From NCBI GenBank assembly GCA_029948255.1, contig JALIZF010001881.1, positions 124,001 through 188,000 on the forward strand: 64,000 nt of DNA, read 5' to 3'. This DNA is from Telmatactis stephensoni. Its lineage: Eukaryota > Cnidaria > Anthozoa > Actiniaria > Isophelliidae. The position numbers and the translations under genes were made by a program. The notes below the pieces were generated by a model. That model saw only the letters and a list, made by a program, of their open reading frames with translations. It was not told the origin of the DNA and searched no databases. Positions 1 to 13,100 of this stretch are shown here, one piece after another. The stretch's first letter is position 1; the number at the start of each line of letters is the position of its first letter.

Positions 1-83
1 CTTTGATTTAATAGTTTCCTTATCCCTTGGATCATAATCAATGAGCTTTTATCAGATATTTTTAAGTTCGCAAAACAGAAAAA

Positions 84-445
84 GAATTACCATATAGCTG
101 GAACGAGCATGTTAAAATTAGGAAGACAGTGAAGTTTGAGGGAATTAAATCCAAAACTCGCCAGAATATGAATTTTTGAAAAGTGTGAATTTGTAAGAAA
201 ACCTTTGCTGGTAGGCATCTCTTGCCTACCAGCGAATGTTTTCAAACAAAATTTCGATTTCGGAAAATTCCGGTATCTTCGTGAGTTTGAAAGTTACTTC
301 ATTCAACTTCACAGTTTTACTAATTTTGACATGCTCTTTCCAGCTATGGTAATTATATTTCTGTACTGTGGCTTTTGGAAAATTCCAAAGGTCACACAGA
401 AATATAATTACCATAGCTGGAAAGAGCACGTCAACTTAGTAAAAC
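84..445. repeat. Palindromic element with extra arm copy
   Basis: The segment 318-445 is a long imperfect palindrome centred near 383: ATTACCATAGCTGGAAAGAG on one arm is mirrored on the other, with TGTGGCTTTTGGAA/TTCCAAAGGTCACA near the centre. A third copy of the arm lies at 84-137 and pairs with 290-355. A separate perfect hairpin (GCTGGTAGGC/GCCTACCAGC) sits at about 208-233. This looks like a MITE-type non-autonomous DNA transposon, possibly a nested or rearranged pair. No transposase is visible. Confidence 0.65.
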
Positions 446-509
446 TATCCGGTTATCTCGAGCAACTGCTATCTTGAGTTTTTGAATTCTCTAGATCTTT
501 CGGCATCAG

Positions 510-835
<326 letters not shown>

Positions 836-1078
836 TTTTGCTCAAAATAGCGGCCGCTTATTTAAGCGATCTTTTTTCACCTTAAGATAAAATAAATGAA
901 TGAATAAATAAATGAATGAATGAATGAATAAAGAACAAACGAATGAATGAATGAATGAACCAACCAACCAACCAACCAACCAACCAACCAACCAACCAAC
1001 CAACCAACCAACCAACCAACCAACCAACCAACTAACAAACAAACAAAGCTTTCGAAATAACAGGAAATAATATTTCGA
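836..1078. repeat. Tandem-duplicated element, copy 2, with (AATG)n/(CCAA)n core
   Basis: This copy shares the TTTTGCTCAA, AGCGGCCGCTTATTT and GATCTTTTTTCACC opening and the AAAGCTTTCGAAATAACAGG closing flank with copy 1. The core is an (AATG)n-like stretch followed by (CCAA)n at about 957-1034. It begins immediately after copy 1 ends, so the pair is a direct tandem duplication whose microsatellites have diverged. Confidence 0.75.
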
Positions 1079-2153
1079 GTTCGGGATAAAAGACCATAAA
1101 ACCGGAATAATAACTAGGACCCAGTCTCCACATTTTTCTGCGTAGAAGTTGAATCTTCATGCAAAACTGCGCAGTTGTCATAATAAGCTGAATGTTCAGT
1201 CTAAAATGCTGAAACAATTCATCCTTTGATCTTTTATTCGTCGAATAACACTGGATTAGTGCTACGAGCAGTCATAGATGTCGATAACGACGGAATTTGG
1301 AAGTTTGGTAAGTATAACTTCACATCAAGTGTTGTAATGTGATTTCAGTGGTTGCACCTTTTGAGTGGGAGTAAGTTAAGTTAGTTATGTTTTAGCATTT
1401 CTACCACATCCTATTGAAGGGATTTATTTTTACAAATTTAAAATGAGATTATTTAAATACTAAGCAGCGGGTAGTAGGTATTGTACTGAATGAATGAAGA
1501 ACTCGATCGTATGTCTTGACCTATCCTATGGTTTGTGACACTTCCGTTTTGAAAAAGATTCTGACATTGACCAGTCAGTTTTGAGTTTGTTTCATATCTG
1601 TACCAAAATGCGCTACTACGAATAAGTAAAATTAGATCTTATATCGTGAATATTTACTGTATTTTTTTACTGATAATAATAATAATCGTCTATAGTTCAT
1701 TGCTCTTAATATTCTTATCTGAGAATATATTGTTTGCTTGCAACGTATTGGATTTCAAATTATTCAGCTTTATTGAATATTTAGTTATTTTATCCTCTGC
1801 CTAAATTTAATGGTACATTGTACAAAATACAGTGTTAATGGTAATGCTGTGTACAAATAAGTTCCTTTGTTATTAAAGGTCAAACTCTAAAAATATGAAA
1901 TTGATGCTGAGATATGATACGTGTATCTGTGTTTTTTAAAACAACAATTTGTTAATATTATTCTTTTTCAATAGTAAGCTTTTTTTTAAATATTCTTTTT
2001 TTTATAAGACCTCTACACGATATAAATTATACACATGTATACTTTTAGTTGAAGTTTTTTTTTGTTCATTCATATTTAGCCTCATTATATAAGCAAGATG
2101 GCATGATGTAATTTCACAGTAATATCCGTGCTTGACAGTTGTATCGATACAAC
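1079..2153 (+). other. Upstream region of the RhoGEF gene; possible 5' UTR exon
   Basis: No coding region is seen here. A strong donor consensus (TTTG|GTAAGT) occurs at 1307/1308 and an acceptor-like TTTCACAG ends at 2119, so a non-coding first exon spliced to a second exon starting at about 2120 is possible. The rest is AT-rich without a recognisable repeat. The leader exon is an inference and would need transcript support. Confidence 0.3.
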
Positions 2154-5100
2154 ATGAGTAACAGGCCTGTCCCTAAACCACGCCCACCACCAAAACCAGA
2201 CATTAATGCAGTAGGAAAGAAACCTTTAATTCCCCCTAAACCACAAAGACGACCACCACCATCTGCTCCTACTCCAGATACCAAGAATGACATCAATAGC
2301 AATGCTCCACCTAAAAGGCCTTTCAAACCAGTTCATCTAAGTCCTAAGAGCAAGAATGATGTAGTGAATAATAATGATGTTATGGAGAGTGCAAAACTGA
2401 AACATGTCAATAAAGACATGTATGATGATGTTAGAGTTGATGCAGAGGACAGGTATATTGAATTATCTCACATGATATCTCACACGTTCCCAATGGTGCT
2501 GATAAGCCAAAGGTCATGGGTTCAAATCCCACTCAACCTGGATTTTTTTTTATCAGTTTGAGTTAACTTGTTTGGCATGACTTTTGTCTGTCAAAGTCCT
2601 TAAGGAGGTTCCAACCTCCTCTCGTATGTACAAGGGCTTGGATTGGGAGGTGTGTGTGTGTGTGTGTGTTGGGGGGGGTGGGGGGGTGTGGGGGGGGGTG
2701 TGGAGATGTCTATATCAATTTTTTGGAAGAGATATCTCCCCAATTTTCTGATAAATATAAATGTTATTGATAATGTTAATATAATATAAATAATAAGTGT
2801 ATATGTATATGGATTGATCCGTGGTAATGGAACTAGAAATATTGAAAGATCATCACGGAAATGTAAGCAATTTCCTTTAGAAAAGCCTGAAAAATTCGGG
2901 GCTTCCTAATTTTCCAATTGCCTAAATTGCTTACATTTTCGTGATGATCTTTCAATATTTCTATAAATAATAATGTTAAGGTAAATGTTATTAAAACATT
3001 TTTAGAGCTGACAATAATGCAAATATTAATGAGGAAGATCTATATGATGATATCATCTGCACTGATGCAAGGTATTTTACTGCAATTTGTTTGAAATTTT
3101 TGTACAGCTGTATACAGTAATGAGTGGTCAAACTCTAATTGACAACTAGCTACAATGTACAATGCTAGGCTGCAAATAGAGGCACTGTACATACTCTCTT
3201 TCACACACACACACACACATATATATTCTACCATTACATTCTTATTCTGAGAACACATCTCTCAGCTCACTAGTGTTTGTTTGTACAGAGGGAGGAAAAC
3301 CAGAATGTACTCAGAAAAATCCCTTGAAGCAAGGGAGTGAGTGAGAAGAGAAAATCAAGTCAAATGGGATGACCCATCAGGGAATCACTTTACCCAGAAA
3401 GTACTTGCCATGCTTGCCAACCCTTGCTTTCCAGAAAGAGGTTCATGTGTTATTGTTGTCTGTGGATATAATTACTGTAAATTATTTGTTTGTATTTAGT
3501 AACAAGCCTGATACCAAAAGCTCCACCAATGAAGATATCATTTCCAGTACAAAAAAATCCCAGGCAAGCAAGCCACTACCACCATCAAAGCCTCCACCAA
3601 AGTTACCATCAAAGTCAATCAGTGAAATCACGCAAAAGCTAAAAGATGTCCCTGTTTTCCCTGTCAAAGAATCTAGTGAAACTTTATCAATAAAGCCAAC
3701 ACCTGCAACTAGAACATCTCCACAAGCCTCCCCCTTACCTAGAAAAACTAGCCTAGGAAAGAAGATAGAACCTATTGATGGTCAGGGGGGTGAGGTTCAA
3801 GGCAACTCAGTTGTTCAGGATCAGGCTGGGGAGGACAGAGGTAAATTATCTGTACAGAAATTCATCAGTAGTTGATCTCTATATTCAATTTGGTCAGTCT
3901 CAGTGGAACCGTCTCAGTCAGTCAGTCAGTTGGTCAGTCGGTCGGTCGGTCAGCCGGTTAGTCAGTCAGTTAGTCAGTCAGTCATTGATGCATTTCATTC
4001 ATTTATTCACCAATCCATCCATCCATCCATTATACATGTACAATGTACATTTCTTCCCTCCCAATTGCTTCCTTCCTTCCCAAATTTCTCTACTGTGTTC
4101 CTCTCTTCTTTGATTCATAATGTTCTTTCTTGCTTTGCTTGATATTCATTATCTTATTTTATACACTGGGGTAAAAGTTAGGTATATTTTACATCAGTGT
4201 ATTAAATCTTTTGTGTTTTATGTATTGCATAGCATAATTATATATACAGTTACTATAAATTGTTTAATATATTTTCATTTTCATCTAATTCAAAATCTAA
4301 TCAACAGCTAATTTCTCTTGATTTATATTGTACATTGTATAAGTTAAATGGCTAAAATAGTAAAATAACAGGTACTAAGTAAATAGTACTTCAATCTATA
4401 TTGGTGCCATTCAACAGGTTAAAAATAAATATAAATCAATAATTGATAAAAGGAGGGTGGTTTGTTAAGTAGTTTAAATTGCACTTTTTACTGCTCAATT
4501 CTTTCTTTTGCAGTGAGGTTTTCTTTAAAAGGTTAATAAGCTGACAATCATAAACTGACAATCAAAAGCGATGCTGGTGCCAGTAGTCAAAATATTATCT
4601 CAATCTTATTGCAGTTTGCTCTTGGTGTTGTCTAATAATTTCTGCTGTCATAGAAGCTTGAGGTTGATTTTGCAATATTTTAATTAATATTAACTATCAG
4701 AATTTAAACCTGTTGTCTTATAAAAAGTATAATTTCACAGAGGAGCAAAAAACAACTGTCACACATCGACCACAGCCACCACCAAAACCACGGTGGGTTA
4801 AAGCTCTCTCCAAAGTCATTACTGATGACATTAGTACATCTTCACCTTTACAAGAAGGTAAAATTTGAAATTTTAGGTGTTTTTGCCAAATCTGAAAGCT
4901 ACTAAGCTAGCTGTAATTATTTTAATCAGCCAGAGCTGGACTAAATTACTTTTATTTTGGCTGGGATTTATTTAAAGCATTTAATTGGCGCAAATCTGTG
5001 AGCCCTTTCCAACATGCTACCATGACTTTTATTAGTCTTTGTGCTTGACAAAGCCACAGCAAATTAATTAGTAAAATGTCAAAAAAGAGCAATATCTACT

Positions 5101-8100
5101 AAATAATCTAATAATGCTAAGGTTTGCTTTTAATTAATTTTCAAGCTAGATTTGCTGAAAAAAATCTCAATTTTGCTTGCAATATTGTATGCATTTTTTG
5201 CTTACCATTCTTACAATTTTATTTTTATCAATATATATTACATATATTAAATTGTGTCTTCTATTTTCAATATTTTTTATAAGGTTTCTTTTATATTCTT
5301 GTACGCGATTGTTTCCAGGGTCTTCATCAATAGAGAATGGTACCAACTCAGATGGATCCACCTCACAAGCATGTGATATAGTTGAAAATAACAAATTAAA
5401 TGATGATAAACAGACTAATGACTACAATGTTACTAATGATGGTACAACAGTAGTAGGTATATGTGTTATAATTAAGGTGTCAACACACAGGAATTTGTTG
5501 CTATGACAACATGTGCACATTCAAAAGGAATATCCCATAGACAGGTTACATGGGGAGGTATAAAAATATGTGTTAGTAAGAACAGTTGAAAATGGTGACC
5601 CTGTAATTAACTTGATGCATACAGTCAACTCTCATTATAGTGGACACCCTCAGGACCATCGTTTGGTGTCTGTAATAGTGAGAGTCTGCAATAGCAAGGT
5701 GTAATAAAAATGACCTAATTTTTCATTGTGTTCATATAATGTGAAACCTAACCAATTACATACTACCATACACTCTTGAGATTTCCAGTTTATTTACACA
5801 TTTACACATACACACACAGTCCATAATAAACACAAGTATTACCTACCAGATTCACTTGAACCCAGAATTGTTACTTCACTAGTTGGTAAGAAAAAGTCTG
5901 GGCTGAGTGGGATTTGAACTCACATGCAACCTTCAAACTTCTAGCCCTATGCTTTAACAACTCAGTCCTTATTGGGAGCAGTGGTGAGTCAAATACCACT
6001 AAGGTCATTCTAGAATCAGAAATTACGAACAGGTAGAATAGACCATTTATAATGAAAGATAAGGATCTGGTTTCAATTCTCAATTACAGTGGGGTGTCTG
6101 CAAGGTGAGAGTTGACTGTACAATCATGTAAAATGTAATGTTTGAATTGTTTCTAGTCTTCATATTTTTTAATCTATTGTAATCTAATTGTAGCTTGATA
6201 ATATAATATTAAGTTTTAGATCACATAATAAATTGCTCATGCTTAGTCCAGTAAATTCCTCTATTAGTATAATGTAATAAGCTTATTATAAAATACTGTA
6301 AAAATAATGCAGCATGTATTATTGTCTTCAGATAAGAAGGAAAGAATACATCAGTCAATAAATCAAATATATAATCTTAACAGTGAACTTTAAGATGCAG
6401 TTGCTAATCATATAAAGTTGTATATAATAATAGCTTTTAATGTGAATAATATTAAATAACTAGTACTTGCAGACAGCGCATACTGCATTGTTCATATAAA
6501 AATGCAAAATTATAGTTAAAAATACATATTAACCGCAATATAATGAATGCATCTGTAGCAAATATCCTATTAGATATTATCAAATGCTTATCCTCAAGAA
6601 CATTAAAGTATGTCATGATGAAAACTGAAAGACTGCAGAAAACGATGTATTGGCTACATACTATGACAGGGCTTGTTTATGGCTGAGTGTAAAAGCTTTG
6701 GGATATACTGTATGATTACTCAGTCACTAAAACTCATATACACTAAACATACAGTGTTCACTAGAGATATACACCTATTTCAAAAAAGGTTGTCACTGCT
6801 AAGAGCGATAGGCGATAGGTAATAGGTCATTCCAAGACTGCAAAGCACTATTGATTTCTAATTGATTTACATATGAATAGCCAAATATTTGATGGAAGAG
6901 TGTAAAGAAAGATTTAGGATGGCTTAATTAAGAAATTAATAGTGCTTTGCGGTCTTGGAATGACCTATTACCTATCGCCTATCGCTCTTAGTGGTGACAA
7001 CCTTTTTTGAAATAGGTGTATAATGTCACTGTTGGCAGACTGCCCGAAATTTGAAGTACAAATGTTGGCAGCACCTATCTGCTATGCAAATGAGTGCCTG
7101 AATTACACAGTCAGGATTAGTGTAATTTGCCCAACAAAAAGCAGTCAGTACATTCACTAGAAGTTGCCAAAGAGGTGGCTGCTGTGGCACATGAATATAT
7201 TTGTCAGAAAAGTCTCATATAGATGTGTACAAAAGAATGTATTTTAACTCAAGTTGAACACTTTTTGCCCAATTTTCACAGATGACCAATTAGACAGTAA
7301 ACCAAGTAGACCAATAAAGAAACGTGTGGCTACACGTCGGCAGCCTCCTGGCCGGACGCATGCTACTTCAGCGGCAATATCAATATCAGAAGCTATAAAA
7401 AGGAGGCCTCCTCCACCACCTCCAGAAGATGGCAGTCCTCCTAAGAGGGCAGGGTCATTGAAGGGTCCACAAATACCAAAGGATCATTTAAGGGTTACAA
7501 GATCAGATGCAATACATAAATCAAGCTCTACAGGGAATATACCAAAAACAGCTGAAGGTTAGTACTGCAAATTTTGTTGAATTCTAGCTTTGTTCATGTA
7601 GGTTAGGTTGTAAAGTGTGAATATGTTGTTGGTAGGATGCCAGTATATGGTGTCAGTAGGTTGTTGGTAGGATGTCATTTAATATATGTTTGTAAGGTGT
7701 CAGTAGGTTGTTGGTAGGGTATAGTAAGTAGGTTGTTGGTAGGGTGTCAGTAGGTTGTTGGTAGGGTGTCAGAAGGCTGTTCGTAGGGTGTCAGTAGGTT
7801 GTTGGTGGGTTGTCAGTAGGTTGTTGGTAGGGTGTCAGTAGGTTGTTGGTAGGTTGTCAGTAGGTTGTTAGTAGTGTGTCAGTAGGTTGTTGGAAGCTGG
7901 GTGTCAGTAGGTTGTTGGTAGGGTGTCACTAGGGTGTTGGTAGGATGTCAGTGGATTTTAATGCAAAATTGAATAAAACAAAATATATATCTAGTGTAAG
8001 ATTCTTATCCTGTGTTTCTAAAACCTTCTAGAGCAGTCCCTGTATTCCTATGCCTATGGTCACACATTCATTCCAGTAAGTCTCAAAACCCCAAAAGACT

Positions 8101-10158
8101 CTGCCGTCAACAACATTCCTGTTGTAACAGAAGAGAGGAGTTCTTATGCTGAACCAGATGCTAGTGCTGTTGCAGGATTTATGGATGGATTAAAGAACAA
8201 AGACTTGATGGGTGTTTCAGATGGAACTTATGAAATTCCTGCTGCTGAAGGTATTTCAGATGGAACTTATGAAATTCCTGCTGAGGAAGGTGTTTCAGAT
8301 GGAACATATGAAATTCCTGATGAGAAAGGTATCAATGACTTTTAATATTAAAAAGTCTTATGTACAATAGGCATTATTAATATTAATAGCATTTCAGGCC
8401 TGTAGCCAGACCAATTTTTTAATGAAGGCACTCCTTTGGGTAATGGACAGAGAATTTGATAACTCACTGACAGAAAGTGCAATGTATTTCAACTGTAATG
8501 GGATAGGCAAGTAAGCTGGAAAAGGGGAAAATTTACCAGTTGACAGAGGCAGTACAATCTGGAATTCATACATGTACATGTGCATGAAACTATTGATTAT
8601 TAAAGATCAGGATTATTTTCTCTTGATCTAGATGACTTTTCAATGGCTGTGCATGTTTCCAAAACAATCCTGACTGGATTGATCAGATAATGTCACGGGT
8701 TACGTAAAGACACTTTGTCTTTGTATGTTCAGTATATATTTAAGTTCAGATTTTAGATCATGTCCCCAATTAGTGTCAACTCGCTAAAGAAACATGACAC
8801 GTAAATAAAGTTATGTTAGGTTGTTACCACTGGTCAGTCCATTTTCTTACAGCTGTTTTTGTTCCTATTTACTTACTAGGTATTCAAAGCAGCGAGTCAC
8901 AATCATACATTTCTGAAGCTGAGTATGTTCTACCAGATGACATAATCAAAGATGATGATGATAATGAAGGTTTGTATGACAAATATGTTTAGTTTGCTTG
9001 ATTTATGATCACTTGCTGTAACCTAAGCAACCACTAACTGACCAATAGTCCAGCTCTGAGATATAATTCACCTTCCTCATTCAAAGGAATTGGAATGAGG
9101 CTATATGTGCACATAGGTCTTAAAAACTTTTGTTACACATGACTGAGTTTTATGCATGCAGCCTAGTTTTGATTCCTTTGTATGTAGCAAGTTGGCATAT
9201 ACATTATATCTCAGAAGTCAACTATTAGCCAGGTGTTTTCCATTTAGTGGAACCAACTGGCCAAAACAGCCTGATTTCTTAGGACTGATTGAATTGACAT
9301 GATTGTACCATTTACGAACTGACTGTTCTGGCTGGTTGATTCTACTAAATGGAAAACACCCTTACTAAGCACTCATTTTCCACTCATCATGTCCACTTTC
9401 CAACTGCTGTCCACATACTCACTGCTTACTGACCATGAACCACTTACCAACCACTTATTAACCACTTACCAACCACTTATTAACCACTTACCAACCACTT
9501 ATTAACCACTTCTCAACATATATTTACCATTTACCAACCACTTATTAACCACTTATTAACCACTGCTCAACATATATTTACCATTTACCAACCACTTATT
9601 AATCACTTACCAACTACTTATTAACCATTGTACCCAAAACCTATCAACCTACTGACCACTAAGCAACAACTGTCAATCACAAAATGGCCTTGAAATGGCC
9701 TCAATATAAGCTAATTAATGCTATGGCATTAATTACCACATTAAAGCATTTAAGATGATAACACACCAACTATTTATTAAATAATAACTTTGACAATAAC
9801 TTAGCTACAACCATTAAACATTCTTTATGTAAATAATTGGTTTTCAGACTCAGATGTTTCAGATTCTGATAATGAACATGAGTATGAAATTCCCACTGAG
9901 TCACCGCCACCAGTACCTCCCCACAGATCTAGATCCCCCCTAAGGAGTGGTAGCTATGATATAACATCACCTGATGATGAAGAGTCTGATGAGGATGATG
10001 ATTATGTGGAGGTAATGTTTGATCCCTGTAAATTATGGTGGGGTTCGGGGGGAGGGGGAGGGTAGTGCTTAGTCCCATTATATGTTTCATTCAAAATGAA
10101 ATCTTTTATTAGCATTTATATCTGATTTACTTGTAAGAGTAGAAAGAGCTAATAAAAA

Positions 10159-10189
<31 letters not shown>

Positions 10190-13100
10190 TATGTGAGGGT
10201 AGGTAGTCCCATATGGGGATGTGGGCTCATTAATGGCCAGGCACCAAGCATATTGACCAGCTTTAAACACGAATTTGCTGGGTTTTGCCTGGCCATCTTG
10301 AGAAACTTAAACCAGTTTCTGGTTGTATATATCTCTGGTCTTACCTTGGTGTCATAGCCAGATGCCTTCCAGTTCAAAGATCATATTTTATGAACCCCCA
10401 TGAATAGGGTATAAGTTTTTTGCCTTGCTATCTTGAATAACTTTATATATCGTACATGAATAGCGAAGCGCAACCTTGACGTCACAACTCAGACAAACAA
10501 ACCAAATTTTTCATCTCCTTGAGCCCGATTTCGGTATTTTGGATTTTAATGCTCATTTTTTAAAACATAAGCAACGTTTTCATAATAAAATGTAAGTTTA
10601 TCCATGTTCTATTCAGTACGATTTCGGATTCATAATGTTTGTCTGAGTCATGCATCTATTAAGCGGGCTATTTTTAGTATCGCTGCGCAACGCTATTTGT
10701 CTTAAACAGGGTCAGTACCCTCCTTTTGCATGAGTGGCCTTTGGATGCTTTATGAATTACGTTTTGAGTCATTTCCTTTCATTTTTAAATAACTTTTGAT
10801 CATATTCACAACAGCCTCCAGATGCCCAGGGCTCCAGCTGTGAAGAGGACTTAGATGAGTTCTCAGATTCATTTATAGCTGACGGTAGGTAAATTTTGCA
10901 AACCATTTACATGTACCTCTTGGGATTTTGTATGTGAGTTCTCCGTAGCTCATATCATATACATGTAATAGGGTCATGATATTTGGGCACTGTTGTTTGA
11001 AAGTGGCTTAACGCTAATAACCCAGGGTTAAATCTAAGAAAACCATTGGATTTTAACCCTGGGTTAGTACTAACCCCCTTTAAAACAACTTAAATATTGA
11101 TCTGTTTAAGCTTCAAAATTATAGACTCTGCAAAAAGCTGCCAGTGAAAAGCTCTACCATTGTACATTTCAACTAGCAAAGCCACTTGGGTTCATATAAA
11201 TATCAGTCGTAAAGTCTTGGCCTTTAGCCTGGCAAAAGCTATAGCATGGAATTATGATATGTGATACGTTAGCTAGTGAAATGTTGACTTCTTATGCTTA
11301 CGTTTTACGTCCTTAACTTCTACTGACATCAGGGAAGCAAGGGTTCATTTAGTGCACAAGCACTAGAACACATAAATAGTTCGGTAATATTATCTCTTTC
11401 TCTTTTTGTTTTAAGATGATGAATCAACTTTTGAAGGTAGGACCATAATTATCAGCTGTAAAACCAAAATGGGTTGGGCGATAAAGATAGTGAGATTTGT
11501 TGTTTTTAGTAATTGCTGTTTTTATTTTGTATTTAATGTTAAGTTTCATTATCATCAATGTCTGTAGAGCCTTTGTACCAAGTCTATACAGCAAGGACGC
11601 TAAAGAGAGACAGAACTCTAAGTCGTAAGAGAACAGATTCAGATCAAAATGAAACAAGTTTTGAGGACCTTACCAAGGGAACGTTGAGGAACATGAGAAT
11701 GCTATGGTGTGAAGTTCCTGAGGTATTTATATTACTATTTATATAATAATTGGCATATTACGCGCGATCTGATTGGTCGAACAACCATGTGTGATTAGAG
11801 TACACACACATAGATGGCGTCATCGAATCTTACGCGCGCTCTGATTGGTTGGAATGTTTCGATAAATATTATATAAAACAGATAGATTCCATTTTTCCGT
11901 GCGTCTGTCCTCTAATAGATGCACAGAAGACGTCAAAATGTGGCGAGAATAAAAAAGTACGTCACGAGACAAAGTCGAGTAGCGTGACTGTTCTCGTCAC
12001 ATTTTGACGTCTTCTGTGCATCTATTAGAGTACAGACCCACGGAAAAATCGAATCTTATTGTTTTATATAATATCCATCGAAACATTTCGACCAATCAGA
12101 GCGCTCGTAAGATTTTTATGACGTCATCTATGTGTCAGTACTGTAATCACAACCGGTTCTTGACCAATCAGAGCGTGCGTAATATACCAATTATTGAATA
12201 ATTACAAAAAACTTGGTATAATCACAATGGACACTGAGACGTAAAAAAACGTCTTCACGTCTTGCAGGAATGCATTAAATAAAGATCATTTGTGTAAACT
12301 ACCATGTGTTTCCTTTATAACAAACAAACAAATGAACAAGTGATTGGATCATTTTGCAACATTTTCTCTTATCTATGCTAGTGTCAAGTATTTTATTACC
12401 GAGCTTTCAGCCGTCTCTTTAGAGAAATGTGGTTGACAATTGAAAATGAAATTTAAAGTATTTTCTCCTTTTGTTTTCGTTTTACAGGTCATTGCTAGTG
12501 GTATTCTTGAAACCATTGATACAAATGAACGCAAAAGACAAGAGGTTTGTCTTTGTGTCATAATGTGCAACATCTGTCATATTCATACCAAAACTTAATT
12601 TTCGCACGAGTTTGAGTGCCACATTTGATTGCACAAGACTGCGTTATTCCATACAGTAAAATTGGGTGTCAGTACCCGAGAAATCTATCTATACAAAATC
12701 AGTAAATCTGACTATGTAGGTAGTATGATTGTGGAGTGCCCATCCCAAAACTCGATTTTCTCACGAGCTTAAGTACCAGATTTGATTGCACCATACTGTG
12801 TTGCTCCACACATATAATATTGGATGTGCCCCAGGAATCTATCTATACAATAACTCTGAATTTTACTCTGTAGCCAGTAATATTTGTGGAGTGCCCCAGA
12901 GATCTATCCACTCAATAACTCTAATACTGACTGCGCAGGTAGTCAAGAATGTACATTAGGAGTGCCACAGGGATCTATCTAAACAATAACCTTTACATGG
13001 AATACGTTGCTAGCACTCATTGTACATTGATGCTCACAGTCTACCATGCATGTTATATGTTTTTGTAAAGCGCCTAGAACAGATTTTGGATAGGCGCTAT

